The notes beneath the pieces are model-generated. The model was not told where the DNA came from. It saw only the letters and a program-made list of their open reading frames with translations, and did not search any database. 64,000 bases of DNA from Ornithodoros turicata (lineage: Eukaryota > Arthropoda > Arachnida > Ixodida > Argasidae): the NCBI RefSeq assembly GCF_037126465.1, contig NC_088201.1, positions 21,312,550 to 21,376,549 of the forward strand, in the 5' to 3' direction. Position numbers and translations under genes: made by a program. Below are positions 31,337 through 44,095 of the stretch, one piece after another (the first letter of the stretch is position 1; each line of letters starts with the position of its first letter).

Positions 31337-31478
31337 AGCTTCCTTTATCGTATCGCTTTCGTGCACTGCTTATGATCCACTGAAACCCTCTGTTACATGC
31401 AGTTTTCTAAGGGTGGAAGGGCCAGCGAGCTTGCGAATGGCAAAAATTATTTTTTAGAACTTCACTTTTAATGGCATG

Positions 31479-31717
31479 CACTCTTAAAACAGAACTTCAC
31501 CACATGACAATTATCATAACTACATAAGTGGCACAAGGAGACGTACGCCTCCCGTTTTCAACAAATCAGGGGCGAGAACGATGTCATTCGAGATTACGGT
31601 TGGCCAGGAGCATGCTATGCGGTGAAGTTCTGTTTAAGAGTGGGTACCGCAGCTCCTTCGGTGAAACATCTCACACTATAAAAACAGAAATTCACCGCAC
31701 AACACGGTAAAAGCCAA
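31479..31717. mobile_element. Partial palindromic MITE and an adjacent left-arm remnant
   Basis: Positions 31479-31642 start CACTCTTAAAACAGAACTTC and end GTTCTGTTTAAGAGTG. Most of the left arm is replaced by a deletion (CATGACAATTATCATAACTA), while the centre and right arm are kept. At 31674 a second remnant begins CACTATAAAAACAGAAATTC, the terminal variant seen at 46718, and fades by about 31717. Confidence 0.75.
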
Positions 31718-31894
31718 CTATTGCGCAGAATCACACACACAAAACACATAAACAAACAAACAAATGGGATGATGGTGTGGTGGGTCATTCACCGTCGCTA
31801 TGGATCGCGTGGCGCTCTCCAAATGGTGATGAATCCCGCGCGCAATAACATTTGAGAGAGCGCTCTATCAGAACATCATATGCCTAACACAAAT

Positions 31895-33172
31895 CAATTG
31901 GTGGAGACATCTCCCTGCAATGGATCCCCTCTCACTTCGGCATCAGGGGCAACGAGAAAGCGGACCACGCAGGATTCTGCCGCGCACCTCAGCATCAGCA
32001 GTGACCCTAGATTGCCAATCCCGGGAAACAGCGACAGACAAGTTGTTCTTAATGAGATAGTATGAACACAGCACCCGTGGATCAGGGAAGTCCTGCAAAA
32101 TCATCGACTATATCTCCCGTTGAAAGGACTTTCCCGGAATACACAGAGCCTGTGCTCTTTAGGCTGGGGGCAGGAAGCCTTTCACTAAATTACAATTATG
32201 CAAGATTGGCTCTCTGGATAACGCAAATTGCAGACACTGTTAGCAAACCAAAACTAAGAAACACATCCAGATTCCTGCCACCTTGCTGGATGCTCGTTCA
32301 AAGATGTCTGCTGAACTTTTTCAAGGGCGCCGACCCCCAAGGGCGCCTATAAGGCCAATGCTGTTTACCAACTAATAAGTGAACGGACCTCCTCCTCTTC
32401 TTCCCATTCCCCTCTCCCCCGAGCAACATGCCCCCCTACATTACCCCCCTCTCTGATAGTGCATATGCTGAGGCGCACTCTTATACCTCTTAACACATAA
32501 CTTCACCGCATAACACGCTCTTGGCCAACCACCATCCCGAATGGCATCGTTCTGCCCCTGATTGGATGAAAACGGAAGGCGTACGCCTTTTTGTGACGCT
32601 TATGCAGTTATGTGTATTATCACAAAAAGGCGTACGCCCCGCGCTTTCCACAACTCAGGAGCGATAACCGTATCATTCCTTGCAATGGTTAGCCGTCATC
32701 GTGCGATGTGGTGAAGCTCCGTTTTAAGAGTTTACGTCCCCGATGGCTCTTTCACTCAGAAAGTATATATATATATATATTTATAATTGTGGGTTTACGT
32801 CGCGAGACAACTGTGATCATGAGCGACCTTTCACTCAGAAAGATATGTATACTTCAAAACTACGCAAAGCCGCTTCCTCCAGCAAATTGCACTCGCCCAA
32901 AGACTATGACACAGAGTTTATTTGATCACTTAACTTTCACCGTTCATCATTTCAACATCTCATATCCCCAGGGGGGATACTTCACCGCATTAGCGCCAGC
33001 AGTGGGGTAAGTATCGCCCCTGGCGATGAAACTCCCTAATCATCATCATTAAAATAATGTTGTTGTCTCATATCATATAATCTCATCCCATCCTGGCTAC
33101 GCTGCCCACATGTGTTAAGCCAACAACGGCAAGCAGGTCTCGTCACCACCTCCACCACCACCATCTGTTTTC
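31895..33172 (+). mobile_element. Longest LINE fragment of the shared 3' family
   Basis: It begins inside RNase H (DISLQWIPSHFGIRGNEKAD), followed by NSDRQVVLNEIV and, in a shifted frame, PWIREVLQNHRLYLPLKGL. LFRLG..SL, the knuckle region and the 3' UTR with TCATATCATATAATCTCATC follow, with ACC repeats near 33145-33165. A MITE interrupts it at 32476-32732 and short foreign segments lie at about 32300-32460. Frameshifts and stops are frequent. Confidence 0.83.
32476..32732. mobile_element. Palindromic MITE inside the LINE fragment
   Basis: The copy starts CACTCTTATACCTCTTAACA and has the arm CACCGCATAACACGCTCTTG. The centre is AAGGCGTACGCCTTTTTGTG and, after a loop, CACAAAAAGGCGTACGCCCC. It ends with GTTTTAAGAG. 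Its insertion point follows ATGCTGAGGCG, which in relatives continues directly into the LINE coding sequence. Confidence 0.85.
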
Positions 33173-35609
33173 AGGGCGCATGTCATCGTCTCCATACGTT
33201 TCAACTTTGAAGCCCACCTCTTGCCCAACCTCAAACCCACATTGCCTCTTAGACAATATGTGGCGGAGTCTTTCTTGAAATGCGATTTTTAATTTAATGT
33301 GAACTTGATAGCATACGGTTATGTAGCTTCATGTCGTTTTGCTATGCTGGGTACACTGGCCGATATTCAACGACTTCCCTTCTGGTGTCACTGCTCCTCG
33401 CAGACTTTTACGAGCATACTCGTACAAAATTGTGTGTCAATTTCTCCTCCGATCACAATACACGTTCACTCGCATCTCGGAATTTTGTTGTGCATGCATG
33501 TAATTTTTCGTCAAGCAACGCCTATACTGTGTTTATCAGTCTTGGAGATCCTTTAAAGCCAACAATCCAAAGCCACACAGATGAAGAACGCATTCGAATA
33601 CGGTTATTGCAAAATAGCAATACGTCGCTACGCGCTTCATTATTAAACTTCAATGTCAAGTGAGGTGTATAGCACCGTTGTATGCGGGCACCTCACGCAC
33701 CCATCCCTGAATGAACCCTTTTCTTCCCTATAGTCGATAAAAGACAGCTGAAAGTGCTTGCGTCAGTAAGGGACTGATTCCACAGGTTCCTTCTCCTCAT
33801 GGGGTCGCCAAAGGAAGCAAAAATGATGCTCAATTGCTGGGTCGTCGCTTTTGAATGCGCCGTTGCTGCAACGAATGGGTCTCTGAGGAGCGTTGCTATT
33901 GTTCGCCCGGCGTGTCACTACCAGAGTCGCTTTTCTACGCATCACATGTGAAGCACGAAAAAAGGTATCGACACTTCGGGGAATCGATGGAAGGAGCGTT
34001 TGTTGCATGCTGCGACGCGCACTTTGGTCGATAGAAACAGTTTTCTGATGCGAACGGCGTTAAAGGACACTTTTCGTGCTCCGGGATGACTGCCGGAAAG
34101 ATCCCTGGAGCAGTCGATATCCAGTAAACAAAAGGAACTGCATGGTAAATGACTCGTGAGAGACGTCACATCCGACTTGCAAATCTATATTTGTATCATC
34201 TGTTATCTGGCACACCGCAACGATGCACGGTGTCAACGGGGAAAACTCACATCATGCAAGCACTAGGGAGTTTCCCAATAAATCTGTCTGCACAAGATTG
34301 CTTCACACATAGCGAAGGTTGGTCGATGGCTGGTATTGACTCGACCGTCGAAAGGATCGTTCGTTCGGATTGTCACGATTGCAATTGAAGATGCAGTCGG
34401 AGAGTCATCAGTCACAGAGCATCACGATGTCTGTTATGACCAACTATTTAGAAAGCCGCTATTGCACCCCTAATTTAGCGGGGACTCTCTCTGCCCTATG
34501 TGGCCTTATATGTTAATGGGGGGACCCGAGGACCTCGGGTCCTAAAGCGGCATCTCGTATACACGGAAAAGTATCCACGCTGGAAGGGAGATCTGTACGA
34601 TACCTCGGCGGCGAAACATCCCACTACATCCTCATCACTTATTTTATTTGTTGTTGTTGCGCGCTTCTTTGGGACGACCAAATTTATTATGACTCAAAGA
34701 CCCGTGGAAAAACTCGATGACCTTTTGTTAATGAAAAGACCAGCTGCTGTGATCGGACAAACATTGCACGTATACTGAGATGAACGGCGAGTTAGACTAT
34801 TGACCCATGGATACCATTCCGCGTTCCCACACCTGATGTAAGCATTTCTGCACCGCTTTCGTGCTGAAAAGTGTTCCTTCTACTATGCCGCAAATGTCGT
34901 GCGTCATGTTCACGTCCTGGAGGATGTCGAGGGAACGGTCACCTATAAATGGCGACAATGTTAGTGTTGTTTAAAACGACAAAACGTTTTTGAGTGTGGT
35001 GATCTCGTAGAAAATGTAACGCGAAAACGTCAGGTCAATGACCCTTTTGCGTAAAGTGCACTTATCATAACTCGGCACTTAACCGCGAATGCCCTAGAAA
35101 GTTGACACTTCTGCCTTCTCCTTCGACGCTTCTGCCTGCCTTTTCGAAACTATCGCTTCTAGCCTGCTGCCACACGCAGCCCTTTGTACATTTGTACTTT
35201 GTTCCACTGACTAAGAAGTGACCCGCCTCTCGCCGTTGAAAGCTATTGGTTACTATGAACGCTACGCCGCTTTACGTAGCATCCACAGAGTGTTCGGAGT
35301 GAGGCACAGGAATAGATCACCGGGAGGAAGAGGGGGAGTTGGTGATAGTTCATGTCGCAACACTGCAGCATTCACATAGGACGAAGGGGGAATAGACCGG
35401 GAAAATGATAGATAATTTATTCCTCTTTTAATGCGATAGCATTATTGCTCCTCGGAAATTCTTATGGTCTGCGCCGACAACTCAGCTCGGACGATAGATG
35501 GCTCCACGGGAACTGGGGGCGAAGAAAAGTTTATGGCTTCAGCAAGGAAAAAAGAAAAATAGAAAACATCAGTAGCCGCATGACACCCGCGGGTCCCGCG
35601 CAGGAAGCT
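33173..35609. other. Interval with no recognised gene or element
   Basis: There are a few short open frames, none with a domain I can name. A 24-bp near-palindromic word GACCCGAGGACCTCGGGTC lies near 34527. No array or terminal repeats were found. Confidence 0.35.
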
Positions 35610-35912
35610 CGTTTATGGCCCCGCCGGCCTCGGTGGCTCAGCCGCCAGCGTGTCCGTCTCCTCATCCCAAGATCGCGGGTTCAAACCCGGCCGAGAACGG
35701 TGGCTACTTGATGGAAGGGTACAAGTTGCTCAGACACGCTGTCTTTCGCGAGGGACGCTGAATGTGGCGTGCCGTGTGTCGAGATTTCTGCGTACGTTAT
35801 AGAACCCTCAGGTGGGCAAAATCAATCCACAGACGCGACCACTATGGCGCGCTTATGATCACCGTTGGCTCGCGACGTAAAGCCCCGGATTATTATTATT
35901 CGTTTATGGCCC
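35610..35912 (+). mobile_element. tRNA-derived SINE with perfect 12-bp duplication
   Basis: The SINE body is 35622-35900, flanked by perfect copies of CGTTTATGGCCC at 35610-35621 and 35901-35912. The head resembles a tRNA, with an A-box-like GGTGGCTCAGCCGCC and a B box CGGGTTCAAACCC near 35683. The body follows, and the tail is ATT repeats (GGATTATTATTATT). The clean duplication shows LINE-mediated insertion. It is not a functional tRNA gene. Confidence 0.93.
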
Positions 35913-37866
35913 TCTAAGAGGATATGCAGGCAGAAGGTGGACGGTACGTTGCCGTGTTGTGCGACCTTTGAACTGATTTATTTATTTATGTGTATATTCA
36001 CCCTCATGGCCGTGAGGCAATACAAATGGGAGTGGTTAACATTTAATAGTACAATGTTAATATGAGCAGCGTAACAAAGATTTACAAAGTCCACATGAAC
36101 AAGTTGTGCGGATGCTTGGAGGTAAATAAAATAAGAAAATGAAACATTTGGGTCGAGTAGAGCAAGCAATGACAGCGCAAGTAAAACATGGAGATTAAAA
36201 AATGACTATGCAGCGAGACGGTTGCATAAATATTTTGGCACTAGGCTAGGCAACGGCCGCCAATCTACCCGGCAATTTTTTTTTCGTCCGAAAAGTGCTT
36301 AAATTTTAAATATCAGCCCTGCTTCCACGGTCGGAGAAGCTCCGGCGATGTGACGTCACTCTCTAAGCGGAGGAGTGAGAGCACGGCGCTCAGAGGAGGA
36401 AAGGCGCCGTCCAGGCGCCCCGTAACTCTATGAGACGGCCGCGGCATTTCTTTTCTGAAGGTCTCGCCCTCATTGGTTCTTAGGGAGTGTGACGTCGTTC
36501 TCGTTTTTCCAGAGAGGGAATTCCGGCATACTCTCAACATCCGGCTTCTGCTCTTGTCATGTATTCCGTCCAATAACGGTCAAACTACGCCACTATTTCG
36601 CGTGGAGTCTTCGATACCGTGGTCAATGGTCCAGGCTGAATAAAATGACACAAAAGTTTCGAAATCGCCTGAAACGGACGCGACCGTCCTTTTAACGCAC
36701 ACGCATGCAGACTTCCAATGAAACACAATTCCCTCGTGTCACGATTTATGCTCCTTTTGATTTATGCGGTACATTTCAGTTACAGTCAATTATTCGAATC
36801 CCGCAGTCTCACAAGTGAGCCATTCAGGGTGTCAGAGCGGTATCGATGTTTCGCAAGCTCGAAAGCCAATCACCACGTCGCACTGAAAGCTTTATGAAAT
36901 ACCATTTACTGCCCTTGTTATCATCATCATCCTATAGAGCATACGGGTGGCCGGCTTTATGGAGCTATCCGGCGGGGTTTCCCTGAGCAATCGTATAGCC
37001 CAGCTGCGCGCACGACTAAAATTGCAACACACACACAAAATGGAGACAACGCGAAAATATTAAAAGTTGAACAGTTCTTGCTGTATATCACATAGTAAAA
37101 ATCTACTTTACTATAATAGTCCCAAACGGGATAGCTGCATGAGTGGTGGCAGTCTCGTAGCAGGTAGCAGAAACGCAGTGTAATTGTAAGTGCTATTTAA
37201 CGACGCAAAAGGGGGTAAGAAAATCCAGAATATGAAACTTACTCTTCGCGTGTCTGAACGAAATTTCGCAGGATACACTGCAGTGTAAGCCTATATTTCT
37301 TCTCACAACACGGTTTCTGGCAAATTGAAAACTCGATTCTGTATAGCTTTGCACGTCTCATATTCGTGCGTATTTTATATGACTTTTGTGACACTGCTTT
37401 CTTCCGTGCAACACATAATTTATCACAGGCCCGACTCCCAAGAATTTACATCATAGCCTTGCCGCGCTATGTTTCTTTCAATAGCGGTTGCAGGCTAAAA
37501 TACCTGTGTCGTTAGTGGGTGTACATACTGTAGCGCCCGCGACGACACTAATAACCTAGGCAGCCCTTCGTTGTGCCGCGCAAAGAAGGTGAGACACATT
37601 GTTAGACGCATTATGGCATTATTGCTCGTGTAGCGTTACTGCCACATAGGCGGCTGAACCGCTGTCAACTGCAGGCGCATATTTTGCGGTCCCCATTCAG
37701 AATAAATGGAATCATTCGAACAGACCACTGCGCATAATTACCTAAAGGGGCTATACAGTGAAACCTACCTATGTGTACTCTTTCGCATCAGGTCATGAAT
37801 CTTGAAATTTCCACACGCCAAAAAAGTATAAATACATAAACCGGAGCGTTTATTACTTCGAAGATA
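35913..37866. other. Interval with no recognised gene or element
   Basis: Open frames are short and overlap on both strands, and no family is visible. AT-rich stretches occur at 36050-36230 and 37020-37110. Confidence 0.35.
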
Positions 37867-39130
37867 CAAGGGCGGGATGAAAAGTTCTCGGCCCGACCTA
37901 CTTCCACGTATACGAACGCGATCTCGTCATCTTAGCTCGAGAAGAAGAAGGAAAAGAGATGTTGATGTTCGAGAGAAAAATAAATAAATAAAATTAAAGG
38001 GAGAAAAAGATGAAGGAAACGCGAAGCGTTCACTACTCGGGCTATGAGCAGAACCATGTCAACTCCAAACGTGAAATTTTCAAAGGTTGAACTTCGGGCT
38101 GCCATGAAGTTCCTGTTCATGCAGAAGAAAACTCAAAGGGAAATATATGAGTGCTTGACTCAAACATTAGGTGACGAGTGTCCATCACGATCAACCGTGA
38201 AGAAGTGGTGTGCGAACTTTCCGCGTGGGGATTTTGACACCGAAGCCACCGGAAGATGAGGGAGACCTCCAACGGTGTCAACACCCGAAATTGTTGATTG
38301 TGTCCACGACCTCATTTTGGCAGAAGGCGAATGTCGGAATGAAGAGTCGGGTATGCGGAAGAAATGCCGAAATGTTTGAATGACGATGAAAAATTGAAAA
38401 ATCATGCTGAATGGATGCCTCCAAGTGGATTTACAACATTGTCAGCGTTCTAGTGACACTTTTCTTGAGCGACCTGTTACAGTTTATGAAACGTGGTTGC
38501 ATCACTATGATCCTGAGACAAAAAAAAAAAAGAAAAAGAAAGGAGAGAGACAGAGAGAAAGAAAAAAGCCCATGGAATGGCGGCACTCGGGTTCGCCGAG
38601 GCCGAAAAAGTCCAAGACACAACGATCCGCGGGAAAGTTTATGGCCACGGCTTTCTGGGACAGACAAGGTGTTTTGATGACTGACCATCTCTGGAAGGAT
38701 AAAACGGTTAATGCAGCATACTACTGTGGCTTGCTCTGTCGGTTAAAGGATGCTTGGAAAGACAAACGGCGTTGGAAGCTATAGGGAAAGTGGTTCTCCT
38801 TTTGCAGGATAATGCACCGGCTCACAAAGCAAGCAAGACAATGCAGGTTCTGGAGGACTTGCGATTTGAGTGCATTGAACATCCGCCGTACTCGCGGGAT
38901 CTTGCCCCATCAGAATATTATTATTTTTTTTCGTAACATGCTGGAGAACACACAGGGACAAGGACGATAGACACAGAAACGTTCTCTTTTTTTTTTTTCA
39001 AACCTTACAGAAAACTTGAAAGAGATTCTCGGATGACTCGGAGGTGATAAAAGCAGCCGAAGCACATTTCGGAGACGAGACATCTGAGTATATGACTCTA
39101 GGCCGCTTTCTTTCTTGTCGGACCGATATC
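37867..39130 (+). mobile_element. Mariner copy with a heavily damaged transposase
   Basis: The left end follows TA at 37865-37866 and reads CAAGGGCGGGATGAAAAGTT and CTCGGCCCGACCTACTTCC, as in the fragment at 8830-9078. About 180 bp of 5' UTR follow, then the transposase. I could not find the matching right terminal repeat; coding similarity ends after FGDETSEYMTLGR near 39110. An AT-rich and low-complexity stretch near 38518-38560 (A-run then GAGA) and a foreign segment of about 60 bp at 38937-38998 interrupt the element. Confidence 0.88.
38044..39115 (+). pseudogene. Mariner transposase with stop codons, insertion and lost catalytic residue
   Basis: The pieces in order are as follows. The helix-turn-helix region is MSRTMSTPNVKFSKVELRAA through CPSRSTVKKWCANF, then a TGA, then GRPPTVSTPEI. 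A decayed middle follows. The first catalytic motif reads VTVYETWLHHYDPETK, where the usual MDETW aspartate is tyrosine. Next are EWRHSGSPRPKKSKTQRSAG and VNAAYYCGLL, then the second motif LLQDNAPAHKAS and the third PPYSRDLAPSEY. After a foreign 60-bp insert, the C-terminus resumes as RFSDDSEVIKAAEAHFGD. The element is dead by several independent lesions. Confidence 0.9.
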
Positions 39131-42100
39131 TTTTCGGCACCCCCTCCTACATCTCGTGGTGAACTTTGTTCCATCGAGGCGACTTGGTAGGGATTTATTT
39201 TGCTTTCTTTTCCCGCGTACACCTAAGCCAGTGTAGTGAAAGCACGCTTTACAGGAGATCCCACGGGCGGACGGACACACGCTTTGTCTATACCCGCCAT
39301 GCGTAGCCACCACTTTTGGCGGGTACACGTTAACTGGTTTATGCACTTACTGGCTCAAGTCTCATGCAGAGAACTCACAAGCTCATGACTGTCGATTCAT
39401 AGTTTTTACGCGTCATGTAAATACTCTAGGACATTTTTTGTCCCTGCGCAGGGGAGAGGAAAAGTTTGGAGAAACCACGTGACGAAGTGGCTGTTTTCAC
39501 GTACGCTGTGCAAGTAGGTACGCGGTGCAAGATTTCATGCCGGGCTCGTCTCACATTGCGAGAAATATGTACTGCAATGTACGGTGTTGGGAAGATAGGG
39601 TTAGGTTATTGGTTAGGACAGGTTAGGTTATTGGCGTGCAGTATTGTAAATATGTAGCATTTTACTACCTTTAGTATCCCAAAAATTTGAGCACGACATG
39701 TAACATTACGTGCACGTAGCCTACCAGCCAGAGATATCTAAAAGTTGGTGTAATATGCTGCCGCGTGTTGAACGTAAGCGTATTGTCAGCGTTGAGAGAA
39801 GGAGGAAATGTGCGCCCTAAACTTACTGACCAAACACACCGAACATACCAACGCCTCCAAATCCTTACTGTCAATGCCAGTTTATAAATATTTTATGATT
39901 TACTTGTAGGAGAAATATAACGCACTGAGTAAATATAAATGTTTCTGTTACCTATTTAGATTTTCGAAAATACACTATGTATAGCTCGTTTCGGAGAGCT
40001 ATGCATGAAACCCGCTAACGGCTCACTTTAGTCCTAGGATAGAGTAGACCATTGTTTGTGCCATTCAGCCGAGCGGACGGAGATAACATGATTAGCCTAG
40101 CTAGCGAACAGTCTCCCATGTTTGCTGGGGAGAAGCACGTGACTCGACTACTCATGGCTGGCGTGATAAATGGGCGATCAATGCCAGGCTAACAAACGTT
40201 ATTCATGCCCCCCGCATGCAAGAATATCCAGACAAGATAGCGCAAGCTCCCGGAACTGGCAGCATGCCCTATATGACATGTTTAAGCCTAGCTGGAGAAC
40301 TTCATTTAACCCGAGTTATCTCTTTTTCCATTCTCTCCGGACTTTAGCTGTCACGTCGTGGTGGACATATAAGCTACATACTTGGAGCGATAAATGAGAT
40401 TCGTGCATAAGAGACTCACTTCTATGACGTACAGCATGTGCGTCCCAAACTTGAAGAAAATGACTCGTCTGTTTGCGGGAAATATATAGTTGGTGGTTGG
40501 CGGAGACGTCAAAATTAGCTCTCACGAGCACACGTCTGGGTAAGTATGGAAAAAATTGGGGTTCACCATCAGTCGGTGCACAGAACTTTATTAGCCTAAA
40601 TTAAACATAGCAAACGGGGTCTTCCCATTCCCCCTTATCCACCTTCTCTTTTCCTTCTCCCCCGAGCAACATGCCGCCAGTTCTGGCAAGTTTATATGCA
40701 GGCAGACCCCCTTCTGAAGCACGTGTCACGTGCGTCAATATGTTTCTTTTTATTGCAACAATCGTACGGTGGCAGCTAGATGTATGCTATTTTGATAGTT
40801 AATAGAAAAATAAATCTATCGTTTGGGACTACGTGTACGCGTCCAAACGTCACTCTGCGGATGTTCCTAAAGCGACGTGGCGTGCACGATAATCGCAGTT
40901 ATGTCAGAAGTGGCAGTTTGTCGCTCTATTGGGGCACTTTTCCTGTGGCGTATTCTACCGTAAAAGACCTTGTACGACCACTTTTAAAGAGCAGCCCATT
41001 CAAGCATCGATCTTAGACTGGCGAACTAGGAAGCCGGTCGGGTGAGGAAGAAGAAAGGGGGGGGGGGGCGTGTGGCATCGGAGGAAGGAAAGCATTCCAT
41101 CTTCCTCGCGAAACAAAAGAAGGTGACTAGCAAAAACAGCGAAGAACACATCTTGAAACGAAATGTTCGCCGTGTGACCGAGATGGAAGTAGCCGTCGCT
41201 ACAAGTGACAATGACAAAGGCTGGCCTCTGCTCGTGGCATCGAGCTGGGGCTCTGCTTTCGCGGTCACTTGCTTGTCAAGCTCTGTTAGCCGCAGACCCG
41301 CTTCGCTGAGACAGAACACGGGCCAGACAACGTTGTACATAGACCGCATGCGGCGATGTGTCTATGTGAGAGAAAACGTGCTATCACTGGACCTTATGGA
41401 AACATCGTGTCGACGGCATACGTTGAGATATCTTCAAAACATTTTCTAATTTTCTCTCTTTTCTCAGTGTCAAGAGGCCTTGGACCCCCTACGTAAACAG
41501 TATGACGACATATTTAAGGGTAGGACAGGTGCTGTATAACTTGAGGTAACAAGCGCCATACAGGACATTTTCAACATTATATCGGACATCTGCTTGTGTG
41601 GTGAAGCTTGTTGGTTCAATAGTTGCACCATGCCCACGAACGTGGAACCCTCTAGTAAGCTTGACGACGACGATGCTGCTGCTGCTGATGATGATGACTT
41701 GAGCATAAGCAACCTATGTGTCATGTAAACCCGTGTCCGCTGATCAGAGCGTGGTGTCAAGAGATTAGAACTTCCTTTTAAGTGCTTCTAAATGTGAGAA
41801 AAGTGTGTGTGAGGGCTGTGGATAAGGACTTCTTGATGTTAGTGTAATAGCGGTGGCCTACCATGCATTGGTCCATGCCGGGCGAACGCGATGCGATGGA
41901 GGCCTGGCGTCTTGTATGGCTAGCCTTCCCTTTCATCCCCCCCCCCCCCTTGGTTACACGGCATTGCAAACGTCAACATACACCTGACATGTAAAAATAG
42001 CGGCGTTCATGATCGGCGGCCGTTTATAAACAACGCAATCGCTGTTTCTGTGATAAGTTTTGTAACGCTGATTTGATGCAAAACTCTTTAAACCTTAGTA

Positions 42101-43810
42101 AACATTCTCGCAGTAAATCAAGTATATAGGTTTGCAAATATAGTCTCGTATCGCTGTCCACTCTCAATGATGCGATAAGGACACGGGTGCTGTAGCACTC
42201 GCTGAGCCGATGTCATGCACTCAGACTTCGTAACAATGAGCTACCGTGCACGTCGAGTAAGATAATTAGTGAAATACGTTCATCTTATCGTTGTGTGGTA
42301 GCAGAAAAATGTCGGCAAGCGCCAAAATAGAACATACAGTCACATGACATCAAAATGGTATCACTTGTGAGCAGGGCAAGGTGGCGATTTCTCCCCAGGC
42401 TATCGCTTGATGGTGGTTATGACCAATGCGGGTGTCCCTGCTGGGTTGGCAAAGCGCTCAGTGTTTTATAGTAATTATTGGCTCCGCGAGACGTTGTTCC
42501 GCTCCGCCAGTGTAGGCGCCGGCTCTCGCAGGCAGCAGCGGGGAGAGATCACATGCTTCTGAGAACCAGCTGGATGTGACGTCATTCTATGCAGTGGTTG
42601 AGCTGTGTGGTGAAGTCACACTTTTAGAGTGCACGTATACTTCTTTTTTGCTTATCATTTTTGTATCTAGTACAATGCGTGCACTATTTGATTATGCACC
42701 AATATCAAATTGTCACATCCGTTTTAATGAATTCGATTCCCGCATTCGTTGCGTCTCTCGCCAATCCAAATTCCCTTCCCGTGCTTCTGACCAATTTACA
42801 CATTCTCCAGTTTGGACTTTTGTTGCATGTGAAGATACATCTTCATTTCGTCATCACGTCTTCTTTTGCAACAAAAGTCCAAACTCGAAAGCTACAAATC
42901 ACGGGCTTTAAAATGCAAAGTGTGCTTGGCTGGTGTCTTGTGCTAAGGAAACGTTCCTCGAACGCGAAAAAATAGCAGATTTCACAGAATCAAATGCGTG
43001 GTTCAACAAATTCCTCGTACTCGTGAACAGACGCAAGTCGACAAGCCTATTAAGGTATTTCGCGAGTTGTAATATTTGAGAAGGCAAAATAGCACCGTTT
43101 GTTAGTTTCTGTTTCTGTAAAAGACTCCATCTTTTACGCAGCGGGGTCTTTTTGTATGTATACTGCATGGATGGGCACGAAGGACGATGTGAAGAAAAGT
43201 AAGACATTTGTAGCGCAGAATGTACATCCGAGGAGGACTGGCATTAATTCCGTTTCTGAAATCTCCAGGAGAAGCGTTGCGTGTTCCCCTCTTCTTTTGA
43301 ATGGCCCTGGCTCCGTAGAAACTGCTCTTTTTTTGTGTGTGAAAGTGGGCTCCGTTGCAGACGCGCAATTGGTTTCCTGGGGTCAGGCAGTGTAGCACCC
43401 GCTGCGACCGGCAAATATCAGGAGCTAAAAAAAAAAAAAGAAAGAGGGAAAGAAAGGAGAAGGAGCTACAAAATGTATGAAAGCTGCGAAAGATCGCAGA
43501 TGCATCGGGACTAAAAAAGTGAAATATACTGAAGTTTTCGCACAGAAGAAACGCAGGCACATGTGTCGTTGTTTTCGCACACAAAGCTTGCTCGCGTTTG
43601 TTATACAGGGTGTCCTTTTAATTCTTTACCTATTTTTTTATATAAAAAGCTACGAGAGCAGCGTAGGCGCCGCCCTTGCAGTTGAGTTAAACCTCTGTCA
43701 CACGGGCAGTCCTCAATGATCATTGAAACCAATGGCTATTCAACATACGCGTAGCGCCACTAAGCGTGTAACGTGTCAACTTCTCAAAGAGCATCGGATC
43801 GTTGGGTTAC
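39131..43810. other. Long interval without a recognised gene
   Basis: A TTAGG-like stretch (GGTTAGGTTATTGGTTAGG) occurs at 39599. A G-run lies at 41056, an ACG/GCT/GAT trinucleotide stretch at 41670-41700 and a C-run at 41938. A perfect 19-bp inverted repeat lies at 42809-42827 and 42867-42885. At 43608 the word ATACAGGGTGTCC marks another fragment related to the element at 63289. The frame at 41042-41449 (135 codons) is domainless. Confidence 0.35.
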
Positions 43811-44095
43811 CAGCTCACGTGGTGTAGTGGTTAGGATGATCGCCTTCCACACCGAGACTGAGAGGTGACGCGAGTTCGAACACCGGCTACACTGTCTGAG
43901 GTTTTCCCTGGGTTTTCCGGCAGACTTTCCAGACGAATGTCGGCGCAGTTCCCCTGAAGTCGGCCCAAAATGCGTACTACCCCCTCTGTCCCGTCCCTCA
44001 CTCCTTCCTGCTGTCCTCCCTCCATCTGTCTACGTTAGTACGCGCCGCTCACAGCCATAGCTGCTTCGCGGTGCTAACACGGAACTGAAAAAATA
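43811..44095 (+). mobile_element. tRNA-derived SINE, second family
   Basis: The head CACGTGGTGTAGTGGTTAGG has the form of an A box, and GCGAGTTCGAACACC at about 43870-43884 is a B box, both at tRNA-like spacing. The body contains TTTCCCTGGGTTTTCCGGCA and CTTCCTGCTGTCCTCCCTCC, and the 3' end reads TGCTAACACGGAACTGAAAA. A shorter relative with the same 3' half lies at 47845-47998. Tick SINEs of this general design are known, but I do not assign a name. No clear target-site duplication was found. Confidence 0.85.

Noticed and set aside
39599..39636. TTAGG-like words suggesting interstitial telomeric repeat
   Set aside because: Only a few imperfect units (GGTTAGGTTATTGG) are present; no tandem TTAGG array.
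41042..41449. 135-codon frame starting with lysine and glycine runs
   Set aside because: It starts in a G-run and has no domain; an overlapping minus-strand frame of similar length suggests chance.
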